Source of the DNA: Mariannaea sp. PMI_226
Lineage: Eukaryota; Ascomycota; Sordariomycetes; Hypocreales; Nectriaceae
Assembly: GCA_024336345.1 (NCBI GenBank)
Contig: JANFOG010000009.1
Span: 124,001-188,000, forward strand
Direction of reading: 5' to 3'
Length of the DNA stretch: 64,000 nucleotides
The notes below the pieces were generated by a model. That model worked only from the letters and a program-made list of their open reading frames with translations. It did no database searches and was not told the DNA's origin. Positions 46,124 to 57,579 of the stretch are shown in pieces; the stretch's first letter is position 1, and each line of letters starts with the position of its first letter. The position numbers and the translations under genes were made by a program.

Positions 46124-48289
46124 ATGGAACAGAATTCGATGCTTTGCGAGACATGCCAACACATCAACCTAGACAACTACCTCAACCAGGCTACCTCTCC
46201 TGGCACTGTGGAACTGGGCTACTTCCAAGACATTGCGAAGAAAGACGACTGCCCATTGTGCAGGCTCGTCATTCAGACACTGAACTGCCACTCGAGGAAG
46301 CATTGGAAGACTGGAATTTACCCTGTGGAAGTGTGCTACCTGGGTCGGTATGACGAAACGTCTACCTCACCGGTCCTTGAGGTTTGGTTCAACTCCACAT
46401 CTGAGACACTTCCAGATGGCATGAGGGGTCACTCTACAACGCTGGGTCAGATTCTTCCTTTACTGCCTAGATTTTCATCATCGCACGATGCGAATAGGTC
46501 AGGGTCAACAAGCCGTGTCCAACTGGTTGGTGAAAAGGTTGATGTTTCTCGCATTCAACGCTGGATGAGTAGCTGTGCCTCTCATCACGGACTAAAATGC
46601 AACCCTACAAAACCTCAAACCAGGGAGAAGGCAGATGTTGGCTTGCTACTCGTGGATGTCAAGAGAATGCGGCTCACAACGTGCGACTGGAACTCTACAT
46701 ACATAGCTCTCAGCTACGTTTGGGGTTCCTCTAAGGGTCTGACAACAACGAAGGCGAATATTGACCACCTCCAAAGAGAAGGAGCCTTGCAAGAACTGCG
46801 GGGTGAGCTACCACAGGCAATTCGCGACGCCATCGACCTTGTTGACGCCGTGGGGGAAGCATACTTGTGGGTAGATGCGCTGTGTATCATCCAGGATGAC
46901 GACGCCTCGAAAGCTGCTTACGTTTCACGCATGAATGAAATCTATAGCAACGCCCGAGTAACTCTCGTCACGTTGAACAACCCGTCATATAAGTCGATGT
47001 TGCCAGGGGTCGCCCATCCACGCGCCCTAGCCCAATCACCCGTGGAGATCAACGGTCTACATCTGGTACCTAGACTGCCACAACTTTTCGAAGTCGAACA
47101 GTCTGCTACATGGAGTCGCCGAGCTTGGACTTTTCAAGAAGGCATCTTATCCCGGCGTTGTCTGTTCTTTTCACAAAATCAAGTGTTTTGGCAATGCCGC
47201 AGCTCCTACCAATCGGAAGATTGCCCAGATGACTACGATCACGACGCTTCGAAGCGTTTACAGGGACGAAAGGCCAATGCCCTGGAGCGAGACACTAGAA
47301 ATGACCCACGAATGCAATTTAGCGCGTACGAATCTCTTGTTAAGCAGTATTCCCCAAGAAGCCTTACTTATCCTGCCGATTCTCTATTTGCATTTACTGG
47401 GATCCTTGGTGCACTGGCTGAATCGTTCGGCTGGAAATTGGCGAGCGCCCTGCCTGAGTCTGCTTTAGACCTCGCATTGCTTTGGAGACCGATGTTCAGC
47501 GTGACTATGTGGCCCAGGCCGTTATCCGGTCAGACGACAGGGCCTACGGTCTGCACTTCACCTACTTGGTGTTGGACAGCCTGGCACGGAGATATTTTTT
47601 GGGACCCATGGCGCCTGGATTCCTTTGCAGCTCAGGAAGTCAGTATAAAGACAGAAGTCGCATGTTTCTGGATCCAAGACCGCGGTGGATTACGCCAGAT
47701 TCAGCGGGGACAAGCTCTTGACTCTGGTACTCAGACCGTCAGTCACATGGTCACAGAACATGCACAAGTTAACTCAAAGCTACTTTTCGAAGCTAAGGCC
47801 ATTGATATTATGGAATACAACCTCGGGCCACCAAATATGGATCAATGTGCCTGGTGGAATGGCGATGTAGCTGGAGGCGGCTTGTCTAGCTATTTCCGTA
47901 ACAACATGTCCTCCTCCCTCTGGGTCTACGATGCTTCTGGTCATCATTGCGGGACTCTCCCAGGCTTCGGCGTAGACGCGTGGTCGGCGGAGGGCAAAAA
48001 CAGGCTTCGTCATGACTTGGTGTTAGTCTCCCATTGCAGCCAAGATGAAGTAACGCAATCAGCCATGCAAGACTTCCAGAACAATCTTCCTTTGGAATAT
48101 CCGTCCGACAAGGAATACTATGAAGAGATTTTTGACGCACGTTATTACAAATACAAAAGCGACTGGGCCCTCAATGTTATTCTGGTACGGTGGAAGGGTA
48201 CCTTGGCGGAACGAGTAGCAGTTGGACAGATACATGCCGACGCTTGGGACGGTACGGTCCAGGAAGTAAAGCTGATTACACTTGTATGA
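46124..48289 (+). CDS. HET-domain protein (heterokaryon incompatibility type)
   Basis: Single exon, 721 aa, starting MEQNSMLCETC. HET (PF06985) proteins trigger cell death when genetically different fungal cells fuse (family knowledge); most members have no tested role. The HET core spans about 190-345: YIALSYVWGSS, LPQAIRDAIDLV, AYLWVDALCIIQDD, MNEIYSNARVTLV, then WSRRAWTFQEGILSRRCLFF. The N-terminal segment has paired Cys (CETC, CPLC about 36 residues later) as in the standard HET leader and may bind metal. The C-terminal half holds the PTWCWTAWHGDIFWDPW block that usually follows HET and ends in VILVRWKGTLAERVAVGQI. No ankyrin, WD40 or NACHT module is fused. It lies about 2 kb from the end of the NLR gene. 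Confidence 0.95.
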   Translation: MEQNSMLCETCQHINLDNYLNQATSPGTVELGYFQDIAKKDDCPLCRLVIQTLNCHSRKHWKTGIYPVEVCYLGRYDETSTSPVLEVWFNSTSETLPDGMRGHSTTLGQILPLLPRFSSSHDANRSGSTSRVQLVGEKVDVSRIQRWMSSCASHHGLKCNPTKPQTREKADVGLLLVDVKRMRLTTCDWNSTYIALSYVWGSSKGLTTTKANIDHLQREGALQELRGELPQAIRDAIDLVDAVGEAYLWVDALCIIQDDDASKAAYVSRMNEIYSNARVTLVTLNNPSYKSMLPGVAHPRALAQSPVEINGLHLVPRLPQLFEVEQSATWSRRAWTFQEGILSRRCLFFSQNQVFWQCRSSYQSEDCPDDYDHDASKRLQGRKANALERDTRNDPRMQFSAYESLVKQYSPRSLTYPADSLFAFTGILGALAESFGWKLASALPESALDLALLWRPMFSVTMWPRPLSGQTTGPTVCTSPTWCWTAWHGDIFWDPWRLDSFAAQEVSIKTEVACFWIQDRGGLRQIQRGQALDSGTQTVSHMVTEHAQVNSKLLFEAKAIDIMEYNLGPPNMDQCAWWNGDVAGGGLSSYFRNNMSSSLWVYDASGHHCGTLPGFGVDAWSAEGKNRLRHDLVLVSHCSQDEVTQSAMQDFQNNLPLEYPSDKEYYEEIFDARYYKYKSDWALNVILVRWKGTLAERVAVGQIHADAWDGTVQEVKLITLV

Positions 48290-50290
48290 GCCTATCTCTA
48301 CAAGGGAGAAGAGGATACCAGCTTCCATCTTGAGAATCGAATGCCCAATCCTTGGATCATTCTCATACCGATCTCTCTCAGGAATGCGTTTGATGACCAA
48401 GTAGGCAAAGACATCAATGCCACAATAATCAATTTACAACTGCAAGGAAAACCCCATATGTCGCCTATACTGGCGATGATGGAGAAGTCTATCCTCCCTC
48501 CTCACCGTGGTGATGAACATATGTAATTTTTTCAGTATTCCTTTCTTGTGACAGCGCCATGTCGCGTTTCTGTCTCCGACAACATTGCGCCGAACTGCTT
48601 TGCAGTAGATGCATGGGTACCGTCGACACAGTTACTTTACGAAGGGCGGAGTTGGGCAATGCATTATCACATTTGACAGTGAGAGTTTTCTTTGGCATTA
48701 CATATCATTGCATGGGACTCAAATTGCGAAATGAGTTACGACATGGGCTACGGCAGTGAATATGGGAAACTGGCGTTTGACTGATCTTGACAGAAGAAAA
48801 AAGAAAAAGAAAAAGAATAAATGATCCAAAAATGGTAAAAGCCTAAAGAGACAAATTTTATATTTGGAAACGGTGCAAGCAAATATATTATTATGAATGT
48901 AAATTTCTTTTGTGGGTTTTCTACGTCATTTGGGACAACTGACCTTTGGGCAGAGAGCAATATTGATGGGCATCAAAGCCAGAGCTTGTGGCTTGTGCTA
49001 TCAACAAACCAATTGTCACAGCGACAATCAACAGCGACTTCCTGATATAGCTATTGGACAAGTTCAGGGAAGTCTGCTTAGTTCTCGTTTGTGGCAAGTT
49101 CCATACTCTGTATGACCATTGATAACACAGACAGATTGGTAACATTTGTTTAAAGAACAACCTAGTAAACATAGTAGAAAACCTCAGTGTGTCAAGTTTG
49201 ATGGTAAAGATAGCCATCCTCCCCTTTAAACTTCCTGATCGCATAGCGGCAGCCCGTATGTACGCGTCGCCGAGGAGTCGCGGACCGGGGAAGCTATATT
49301 CGTCAAGAGGAACAAAGCCGCAAGCCGAGCCTTGAATGAGTGCTAGAAAGGCACTCTGCCTGGAAGAGTTGATTTTTCGGCAGCGAATATGCTGCCGGTA
49401 GATGTTTAAATCCTTCTCGGCTGTGACCTGGGGTACGTGTAAGTCTAATGTTTGCGGAGTGGGCAAAGTTCATAGCTACCACACGAAACTCGAAGCTCTC
49501 CTCCATCTCCTCCATCTCTCAATCCCTGCGACTGTCCCTCCCACCCCGCCACCACCGCCTGGCTCGTTTTGGGAGGTCGAACATATTTGCGATCGTGGTG
49601 ACAATGGTTACCACGGCTCCGATTCTTGTGCAGCTGCCGACCAATTCATGGTGATGGGGAAAAAAAAGTGCCGTGAAAAAAAAAATGGCCCAACGATCAA
49701 GTAAAAGGGGAAGAGAAATAATCGAGGAGATTGCTCAAGGAATATTCTCTGAGAGCTTTTGATCAATCGCAATTTGTTATTTGTAGGTTTTCTATTTGTT
49801 CCTTGCCAATCTTCTAGGTATCCATAGACTATCCCCTTCCTTTTGCGACAAAGCGTAAGATGTAAGGTTTGGCATTGCGTAAAGTGCCTACTACTCAGAT
49901 AGTTAAGGGAGTGTTGCCTAAGGTATCCAAGAAGGGACGGGAGGGGAAGAGGGATGAGAGGGAAAAAGGGATGAGAGGGGAAGAGAGATGAGAGGGATGA
50001 GAACACACTCGTCAAGGAAGTTGCACTTAAACAACGGTGAATCTTCTGGCCTGTGGACTCAATGTGCAACTATGCAATTGCTACCATTTGGTAGGTTCCA
50101 ACAAACAACTTGTCTTATTCGCTATCTTATTGGACTGGTAGATACCTGACGTCGAGTATAACACAAAAAGGGCAGTTCAAGAAACAAGGACCTAAAGAAC
50201 GGCACCTTCGATTTGTAAGGTATCTATCGATATATACGAAGTGCGAGGCAGATTCTCAACAATACTGATACTTAATGGCCTCTCCCTGGA
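48290..50290. other. 2-kb intergenic region
   Basis: 3' regions of the HET gene (+) and the F-box-like gene (-). A 181-codon minus-strand frame at 48921-49466 has no ATG start at its opening and no domain, so I do not call it. A GA-rich minisatellite lies at 49941-50003. Confidence 0.5.
49941..50003. repeat. GA-rich minisatellite, GGGATGAGAG-type units
   Basis: Imperfect tandem units of GGGATGAGAGGG joined by A/G spacers, about four copies over 63 bp in non-coding DNA. Confidence 0.8.
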
Positions 50291-51412
50291 TCAGACCATC
50301 GCGCACCAAAATGCCGTATTCAAAAGCATCGCATCCATCTCCGCTTTTCTTGCTTCTTCCACATCTGACGGTCCCATTTTGGGCCTTGCAGTTCGTCCTC
50401 GCCTTGACTCATATAGACTCCGTACTCGACCAGGCTCCTCATTTGGGACTCTAAAAATTGAACTTTCATCCTTCCCGGCTCGAACCTTCCAGAGCTCGTC
50501 CAAAGGTGAACTCTCCCGTCCAAGGTCGACCCAGATACGAAGTGTCACTCGCCTCGGGCTTATTTGAACGGAGAAGTCCGTTGGGCAAAGTGGACAAGAG
50601 AGATGCACCTCGTCATTGCCTTCCGCCGCGAGAGCCGCGAGAATCATCTCCAGCAGGGCATATTCTGGCTTCAATGGCCGAAGCAGCATTTGCGGCTGGT
50701 CACACAAACTGCGCAAGCTCATTAAACGTTGGTGCTTGCAGATGGGCCAGTATCGTAGATTTCCGGGCAACACTTCTTGGGGACCTTTATTGAAGTGGAT
50801 TTTGGACTTAATCAGAAAATTTCCACGCACGATCTTGGGCCTGAGTGAATGAGTAGCACTAACTCCGGTTTCCCAGGAAAGGGTCCCATCCGAGGGAACC
50901 GTGTGCACGGCCAGGACGGCATCTAAATATTGGTGCTGAATCGCGCTGATTCTTTTCAAACGGGCATATTTAAGTGCCAGCTGGATATGATGATGGAAAA
51001 AATGAATTCTCCCCGTCTTGTACGTGGTTAAATCTGAGTGTCGAGGACAAGACCTGTATCCTCGGGCCCTTGGAATGTCAGATTGGCGGCAAATGTGCAT
51101 TGTGAGGCACCGCTCGCACACCCATCGTTCAGGCATGTCGCGAGCGAGGCAGGTAAGAAGCTCGAGGGTTTCTTCCCGGTCAAGGCCCAATCCAGTTTTA
51201 TGTAGGCTATATAAGACCTGTCGCAGTGAGCGACATGTTTGGGCCAGGAGTACTTGGCTGTGCATGGGCAGACGGTCTGCCAGGGCGATCATCGATTCGG
51301 GGGACAGCCGGATGATGGGGCAGTCCCTGTTGCGTAGCTTCTGGACAATACGCCGAAAGCAAATTTGTTCTTGTAGCTTGGTGAGGATATTCTTGCACTT
51401 GTGCGACGCCAT
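50291..51412 (-). CDS. F-box-like protein, unknown substrate
   Basis: Single exon, 373 aa, starting MASHKCKN. Residues about 33-70 (IIRLSPESMIALADRLPMHSQVLLAQTCRSLRQVL) have the leucine and alternating helix pattern of an F-box, with RLSPE in place of the usual LPxE opening. If real, it would bring substrates to an SCF ubiquitin ligase through Skp1. The central part has two Cys pairs (CERC and later C-H residues; CPLC near 290) that could bind zinc. The rest is not recognised; many Sordariomycete genomes carry such lone F-box-like proteins. It could instead be an orphan without Skp1 binding. Confidence 0.68.
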   Translation of the reverse strand: MASHKCKNILTKLQEQICFRRIVQKLRNRDCPIIRLSPESMIALADRLPMHSQVLLAQTCRSLRQVLYSLHKTGLGLDREETLELLTCLARDMPERWVCERCLTMHICRQSDIPRARGYRSCPRHSDLTTYKTGRIHFFHHHIQLALKYARLKRISAIQHQYLDAVLAVHTVPSDGTLSWETGVSATHSLRPKIVRGNFLIKSKIHFNKGPQEVLPGNLRYWPICKHQRLMSLRSLCDQPQMLLRPLKPEYALLEMILAALAAEGNDEVHLSCPLCPTDFSVQISPRRVTLRIWVDLGRESSPLDELWKVRAGKDESSIFRVPNEEPGRVRSLYESRRGRTARPKMGPSDVEEARKAEMDAMLLNTAFWCAMV

Positions 51413-52251
51413 GAGGACTTGCGACTGTGGAATTGTTACAGTATGTTGGCGTATGTTGGCGAATATGGGATGTCAGGATATGGAAAGGGTTTGGTATCTT
51501 TGGAGTCCGAGCTTTGGGGAGCCAGCTGTTATATATTCAGTTGCAAAAAGTCTATCAAATAATTAAAATTAAACATTCTTTTTAGTTTATTCTTAATTGC
51601 ATCTTGATCCTGTTAAAGTCTGCCAGTAATTGAACATACGCTGCTGCTGCAGGAGATGCAGGAGTTTTATCCCCACAGCCACTCTAACCGTTGTATTCCT
51701 AATATGGTAAATTGCCATAGAGGCTTTCATTGGTGTTAACCAAGATATCTGCATCGGATGTGGGCACTTTGCTGCTATTGACGAGACGCAATCCTTCCAT
51801 CTCATCATTCGCAATGATCTGATCCATGCCCTTATTCCTACGCTCTGTACCAGGGGAATGTCGGAAGCTGCATATTTGGGGCTGGTACCGCCTCTTGTAC
51901 AGCCTGAAATGTTCTAATGCTACCAGGACGAAACTTAACAATTGTTCTCAACGATGACTCAAATTTAATCTTTAATCAACAAAACCTTTTTCTTATTAAT
52001 GGCGAACCTTGTGACCTGGAGTTTTCCCTTATAATAAAGAGTTGACTCAAATAACTGGCCATCTCCTCCTTTCTATCAAATCCATCTTCGATTAACACCT
52101 CCTAGCCTAGTACTAAGTTTATCATGCTAGCCTTTTCGCCTCCGAAACCAACAAGACACTATCTAGCATTGCATACTAACAATGTCTTAGGTTTTTTATT
52201 TAACGGTCTATGTGAAGCGTTCAGTCTATCTTTGGTTCAGCAGTGGGGGTA
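51413..52251. other. intergenic
   Basis: Promoter of the F-box-like gene is to the left (minus-strand start at 51412). The rest is AT-rich spacer up to the transporter stop. No gene is seen. Confidence 0.6.
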
Positions 52252-54355
52252 TTAATGTGCAAAGCGAAAGTCAAGACGCTTGTTTCCTTCATCTGAGGTT
52301 GTGTCCAGATATATCCGTTTCTGCTCCGCCGACATGGCTTCCCACTTCGTCTCGCGAACTTTGTTTCTCCACATATAATAAAGCTTGATGAGTGCGTACA
52401 GTATGATATTGACGCCCACAATGAGGACCAACTTTCTGTTTCCTCGTCGGTATCGCGGCTTATCGTCTGCTCGGTAGATGTTCGAGCCCATGATCCCAGC
52501 AGTCTGCACGGACATGTTATATATCGCAGCAGAAAACGTCCGGAGCCTGACCGCATTCGAATTGCGAGAGTTCCAGCTCACCTGGATTGCGTGCGCTGTA
52601 GTTAGGAGGTCAGCTGCGGTACACACGAACAGACTAGAAAGGGAGTTACTTACGAGAAGGGTATGCCAGGAGCAGGGTCAACACCCCCCACGCCACCCAG
52701 CGGCTGATCTGGGTGATATCGACGACATAGAGGAATAGCAAGAACGGAAGTGCCCATATTTGAGCTACCATGCAGACTAGCGCCCTTTCGTTGAGCAATT
52801 CTGACATATATGTGATGCCCATTATAGAGCACATTGAGAGAAACGTCGTGGGAACCGTCAGCAGGTTGGTGACTATTGTGCTAAAACCGAGATCGCGGAG
52901 AACAAGGGTAAGATATTGCTTTGGGGGTACTACTGGCAGCTCCCAGACGAGTCCAATTATGTAAAGCGGCCATAGGTCGAAGTCGAACAAGCTCTGAACA
53001 AACAATCTGAAGGTGATTGGCTGCCGGTTATGCATATCGCCCTTGCTTGGGTCATCTCGAATAACTCTATTGACCATGATTACTTCTTCTCTGTCTTGGC
53101 ATTAGCCATTTATGTTAATCAGAGCTACTACTTTTATGCGTACCTTGCCGTAAACCATCCTTTCTTCCCGCGAAACCCGCTGGCAGTTTGAGTCGGGCCC
53201 GGTGGCATCAATACTGACGCTAACAGACCAACAATAAGGGTTAATATGCCCTGTGAGCTCAGTATGAGACATGAGTATAGAGAATTGGCTTGATAGGGCA
53301 TCTTACCTCGATTAGAAACAACCATCTCCAGCCCTCGAGACCAACAAAGCCGCGGAGTTGCAAGAGCCCAGCAGCAAGAAATCCAGCAATAATATCAGAG
53401 AGTGACATGGCCGCCCAGAACAGAGCAAGTCTTATAGAAAGCTCATGAGCTTTGTAAAAGTAGCTAAGGTATAGAATGATCTATTTCCCTTCAATCTTAG
53501 TTCATATCCTCAAGTAGAGATGGAGCGAGCAAGCAGTTAATTCTTTTTTTCACCCACCTCCGGGATAAAGCCGCCTTCACAGATTGCCAACAAGGCACGA
53601 GTAGTTAAGAAGGTGGTTTTGTCTTTTAGCCAGAACTGACTGATTGAAACGAGACTCCAGAGGCACATTTGCATAGGCACCCATCGATCTGGGCCAATCC
53701 ACTTGCTGAGGACTTGAGAGGGAAGCTCGGCACAGAGAAATGCCAACTTGAAGACGGTGTTCCCGAGGTTATAGTCTATGCACATGGAAAGTTAGCTAGT
53801 ATTTCCTTGAATTTATAACGTAATAGATAGACTGTTACCGTCTGTATCGAGACCGAGGTCGCCTAGGAAGTTGTCGGAGAGTGCTTGCGAAAGATTGGCT
53901 CGATCGAGTTGGAGAGCCATAAAAGTGGTACACGCGAACAACATTATTTTCAGGTCAATCTTCCTAACAACATTGTGCTCCTCTGCCCATGTCCATCTTG
54001 CGGAAGGGTCAAAACGGTGGATGTTCTCCCAGTCTGGACGAGGCTCATATCTCTTCGCCAAGACTGGGTCATCAAAGACGGACTCCTGTGTTGCGATGGC
54101 ATCACCATCGACGGACGGCGTCTTCTGCCACCAAAATATCTTCTCGTTGATTGGGGTTCCGAGAGGAAGTGTATCCGAGTCCCTTCTAGTCGAGGTAGAG
54201 GCCGTGACTTTTTGATCATCGCGAAGGAGAGGAATTTCATCATCGTTTGAGGACTGCCACACCTGAAAACTGGGAAAGTCTGCGTCGTCATCTTCGTTGA
54301 TTCTAGCTGTTGGCACTCGAGATGCCCTTTGCCGCGATGAGAATAAAAAGGACAT
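52252..54355 (-). CDS. MFS transporter, allantoate/nicotinate (Dal5/Tna1, anion:cation symporter) family
   Basis: Plasma-membrane permease for a small organic anion; relatives carry allantoate, nicotinate, biotin or pantothenate (family knowledge). Six exons, minus: 53839-54355, 53558-53775, 53307-53480, 53144-53250, 52654-53090, 52252-52595; introns 53-77 nt, 598 aa, phases closing. A cytosolic tail of about 150 residues is followed by TM1 ([23 protein letters not shown]). Exon 1 joins exon 2 as [19 protein letters not shown], the family's loop, then [20 protein letters not shown]. Later come [24 protein letters not shown] between the two halves, [15 protein letters not shown], and the [18 protein letters not shown] motif. 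It ends in [13 protein letters not shown], typical of this group. I started at the ATG at 54355; the frame runs a few codons further up without ATG. Confidence 0.92.
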
Positions 54356-55843
54356 GATTATTTCCACAACTGTTTCAATTATACTACAATAACAAGTTGT
54401 TCTGGTACCGACATCTATGTCGTAGTTGGTAGTTGGTAGGGAGTAGTGGCCGGACTGCTATGTAGCTCTAGACTCCCCGCGACTCTGAAGAGCTGCTGCC
54501 CACGCTGCAAATGATGACATTTTGAGCATCCCACGCACAACACTTCGAGCGTCGGACAATTTGGAGTCGTCATTGGTTGGATTGTGCATCTGGCATAGTA
54601 GCAAGACTTATTCAGTGTGAACAGGTCGCACCCCTTCCAAATTTGGCACCAAGAAGTCTAAGAATAGTAAGTGATCATCTGGGATTACAGTGGTAATTGC
54701 AAGGCAACTGAAACAAAAACGCTCAATTGTGCTGAGCACAAATGTCGTGATGAAGTCGTGATCGGCGGTGTTGATGGCGTCTTGGCAGTCAGTCAGCTGC
54801 ACGTTGAGAGCGAGCACGCAATCGTGTCTTAGTCAGATAGATAGATGGACGATATAGAATTAGACACACACCACATACGAAGCGAAAGTAAAACAAGCAA
54901 AGTTGGCAAAAGCCTTCATTCAAACTTGAGAGCTGTGATATAGGTATTCAGTGTTAGAGAGGTTAATACCTAACCAGACACTAATTTTGCAGGATCGTCA
55001 AGCATGTCTAGAATGATGCGCGAGCTACCGAAGGAATGACATAATGGTTATATTGAAACCAAGCATCTACTAAGCAGAGAAAATAAAATAAATGTTTTAT
55101 CTTCATTGCCAATTATCCAAATCAAATGAGTTACTTTTCTCTCCTAAAATTTGATAATATCCATTCCCAACCAGCCTCTTGTTGATGCGTTGTCGTTAAG
55201 CAGCTGTTAATTCTGACTGGAGAGCTTCGAGTAGATTTCTATATTTTCCTTGTATTTTTTTTCCTAGCTCTGACCCACATTCATCTATGTACATCTAGAG
55301 AGTGCCAAATCTATCTATAGTGCGAATACATGGTCTAGACCGACACGCTTGTGGTCCCTAAGTAACTTAGTATTAGACTGCCAAGCGGATAATCTCATAT
55401 TGACCTGTTTTAGTAGCTCAAGGCCAAATATTGTTGAAAAAGCAAAGGGGGAACACAAATTAAGAAGAAATTGAAATTGGAAGTTTTGAAAGATCATGAA
55501 AGTTGTTGAAGTGGCCCGTAGATAAGAGGTTGGGGAGGGGAAAAGTGTAGCATCTATAGTCGAGAAATGGAGCCACGATTAGAACAGCCTCAAGCAGAGA
55601 CAAGGATACAAGCCTTTATCTAAATCTTCATAATCTACTGCACGAATGCTGTTGCTTCGAGCGATACGCTGAAGTTAGGAGACAGGATCACGAAACATGA
55701 ACTCTTCACTTGAAATTCGAAGAAGCAATTAGTTGAACCACTTAATTAGTTAACGTGCTTATGGTCCTAAGTTACATAAGTTATATAAAATGTGGCTATT
55801 TAAGAATATATCTCCCCCTCTCCTCAAATACCATAGGCGATGC
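54356..55843. other. 1.5-kb intergenic region
   Basis: Promoter of the Dal5-type transporter, then AT-rich spacer to the stop of the sugar transporter. It contains a short GATA-type simple repeat near 54835-54845. No gene is seen. Confidence 0.55.
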
Positions 55844-57579
55844 TTAGGCCTTGCTGTCGCTGATCTTACCAGTGAGTCCGTCAATCTCGACAGTGTCAAA
55901 TGGATCAACAGTGGTAGTAGCAAACTTGCGCGCAGGCACACGCTTAGCAAAGAGGACATCAAGCTCGTGGTATGTTCGGCCCCAAGTCTCAGGAAGACGG
56001 TAGTAACTCCAGACGAACATGAAGAAGCAAGTACCACCCCAAACGAATCCGGTGTAACCCTTAAGGTTCCAGGCCTGAGGGTTCATGAAGTACTGCTGAA
56101 GGGTACCGGCAACGGTACCGGTGATGTTGGAGGCGTCACGAGCAAGGCAGATGGTCTTCTGTCGGAGACGGGTGGAACCCATCTCGGCAGGGAGAGCCCA
56201 ACCCAGCTGACCAGCGGACAACTGGAAGATGAAGGTCCAGAGCAAGGTGAGGCAGGCTTGGGACATGGCAACGCTCTCCTTGTGAGTCCAGACGTTCAGG
56301 ATACCGATGAGGATGAGCACGAAGCACATGGCAGCCATACCCCACACGTAGATGGTACGTCGGCCAAAGTTGGGCATGAGAAGGAACCAGTTGATCAAGC
56401 AGCCGAAGAAAGCCAGACCGGTACCGCCAAGGGCAAGGGAGTAGGTAGTGCTGGTTCCAAGACCAACCTGAGAGAAGAAGTAGGAGCTGTTGTAGGCGAA
56501 GCAAATACCGCAAAGAATCTGACCGGCAAAGGTAAGGCAGGCAATCTCGGTACGGCGAAGCTCGAAGCCCTTGAAGCAGTCCCAGTAGCTGGTTCCGACC
56601 TGCAACTGCTGCTCGAGGTTGTTGGTGTAGATGATAGTGGAAAGGGTCTTCTTGGGGTCAATGTTGGAATCGGCAGACTGCAGACGACGCAGAGAGGCTT
56701 CAGCCTCATCCAGTCTACCCATACGAACGAGGTACCAGGGAGACTCGGGCGAGAACCAGATAAGGGGAATCAGGAACACGGGCCAGATCCACTGGATAGC
56801 AAAGGGAATCTTGTAACCCCATTCGTCGGTTCGGGTAGACAGGCCCTTCAGGACACCGGCAGAGATGAGCTGGCCAATGATGAAGCACATGTTGGTGTAA
56901 GAGGTCATGTAAACTCGAAGCACTGATGGGAGGACCTCGGAGGCGTAGGCCGGGGCAGTGGTAGCGAGAATACCCCATGGGAAACCACAAAGAATTTCAC
57001 CGACGACCAAGGTCTGAAGGTTGGGTGCGAAGAAGACGATAAAGATGAAGGCCGTGAGACAGACGAGAGCACCGAGCTGAGCTCGCTTTGAGCCCCATTT
57101 GGAGACAAGGTAACCGCTGAGCAAGCAACCAAAGATGGAGCCGACACCAGATCCCTGGGACAATCCAGCCTGCCAAGCAGGGGTCAGCTGATAGCCAGTT
57201 GGAGTTTCCGGAGTCACTCCAACGAATCGGCCGTACTTAATCAGGAACGAAGCTACAGGTTTGCCCGTGTTAGCCTGCTTGCCGAGTTGACGACTTGTTG
57301 CAAAGGAGAAAAGTTGCACTTACGATAGGCGAAGAAGTTGGACAACAGGTTGGTGTCGTATCCCTCCATGATGACACAGGTGGACGACACCAACGCCCAC
57401 AGGACGGCTGGGGCATATGCTCTGAGAGCATCAGGGACCGTGAGTTCGTGGTCATCGGCAGTGGCCTCCAAGGCGGCTTGCTGAAGCTTGGTGTTGTGAA
57501 TTGTCGCTACCTTGGCGGTCTGGGCCAAGACCTCGTCGAATTCGACTTGGTTGACTGAAGGTAGATCTTGCTTCTCCAT
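55844..57579 (-). CDS. MFS sugar transporter, maltose/alpha-galactoside permease type
   Basis: Proton-coupled disaccharide permease of the fungal sugar-porter family (PF00083). Exons 57324-57579 and 55844-57252, intron 71 nt, 554 aa. The splice yields NFFAYPSFLIKYGRF, the usual loop after TM1. Sugar-porter signatures: GSGVGSIFGCLLSGYLVSKWGSKRAQ, PESPWYLVRMGRLDEAEASLRRL in the central loop, and the C-terminal YYRLPETWGRTYHELDVLF (PETKGR-like). Length and N-terminal extension fit the MAL61/alpha-glucoside permease group rather than hexose carriers. Codons are strongly C/G-ending, consistent with high expression, and this creates a long antisense frame that is not a gene. It is divergent from the GH36 alpha-galactosidase, so melibiose, raffinose or related galactosides are likely cargo (inference). 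A TATATATA box lies about 75-85 bp upstream. Confidence 0.94.

Noticed and set aside
47470..47600. Suspected frameshift in the HET gene, since the stretch after LALLWRP looks unusual
   Set aside because: The frame regains the expected PTWCWTAWHGDIFWDPW block without a shift, so the gene is intact.
48921..49466. 181-codon minus-strand frame with one hydrophobic segment
   Set aside because: It opens with TTG, has no domain and no splice support. Chance in AT-rich spacer is more likely.
49608..50069. 153-codon minus-strand frame
   Set aside because: Most of it is the GA-rich minisatellite translated as Ser/Leu/Pro.
55790..56926. 378-codon open frame on the plus strand, antisense to the sugar permease
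   Set aside because: It is a shadow of strong C/G-ending codon use in the permease. Its protein is low-complexity Gly/Glu/Lys/Thr sequence with no domain.
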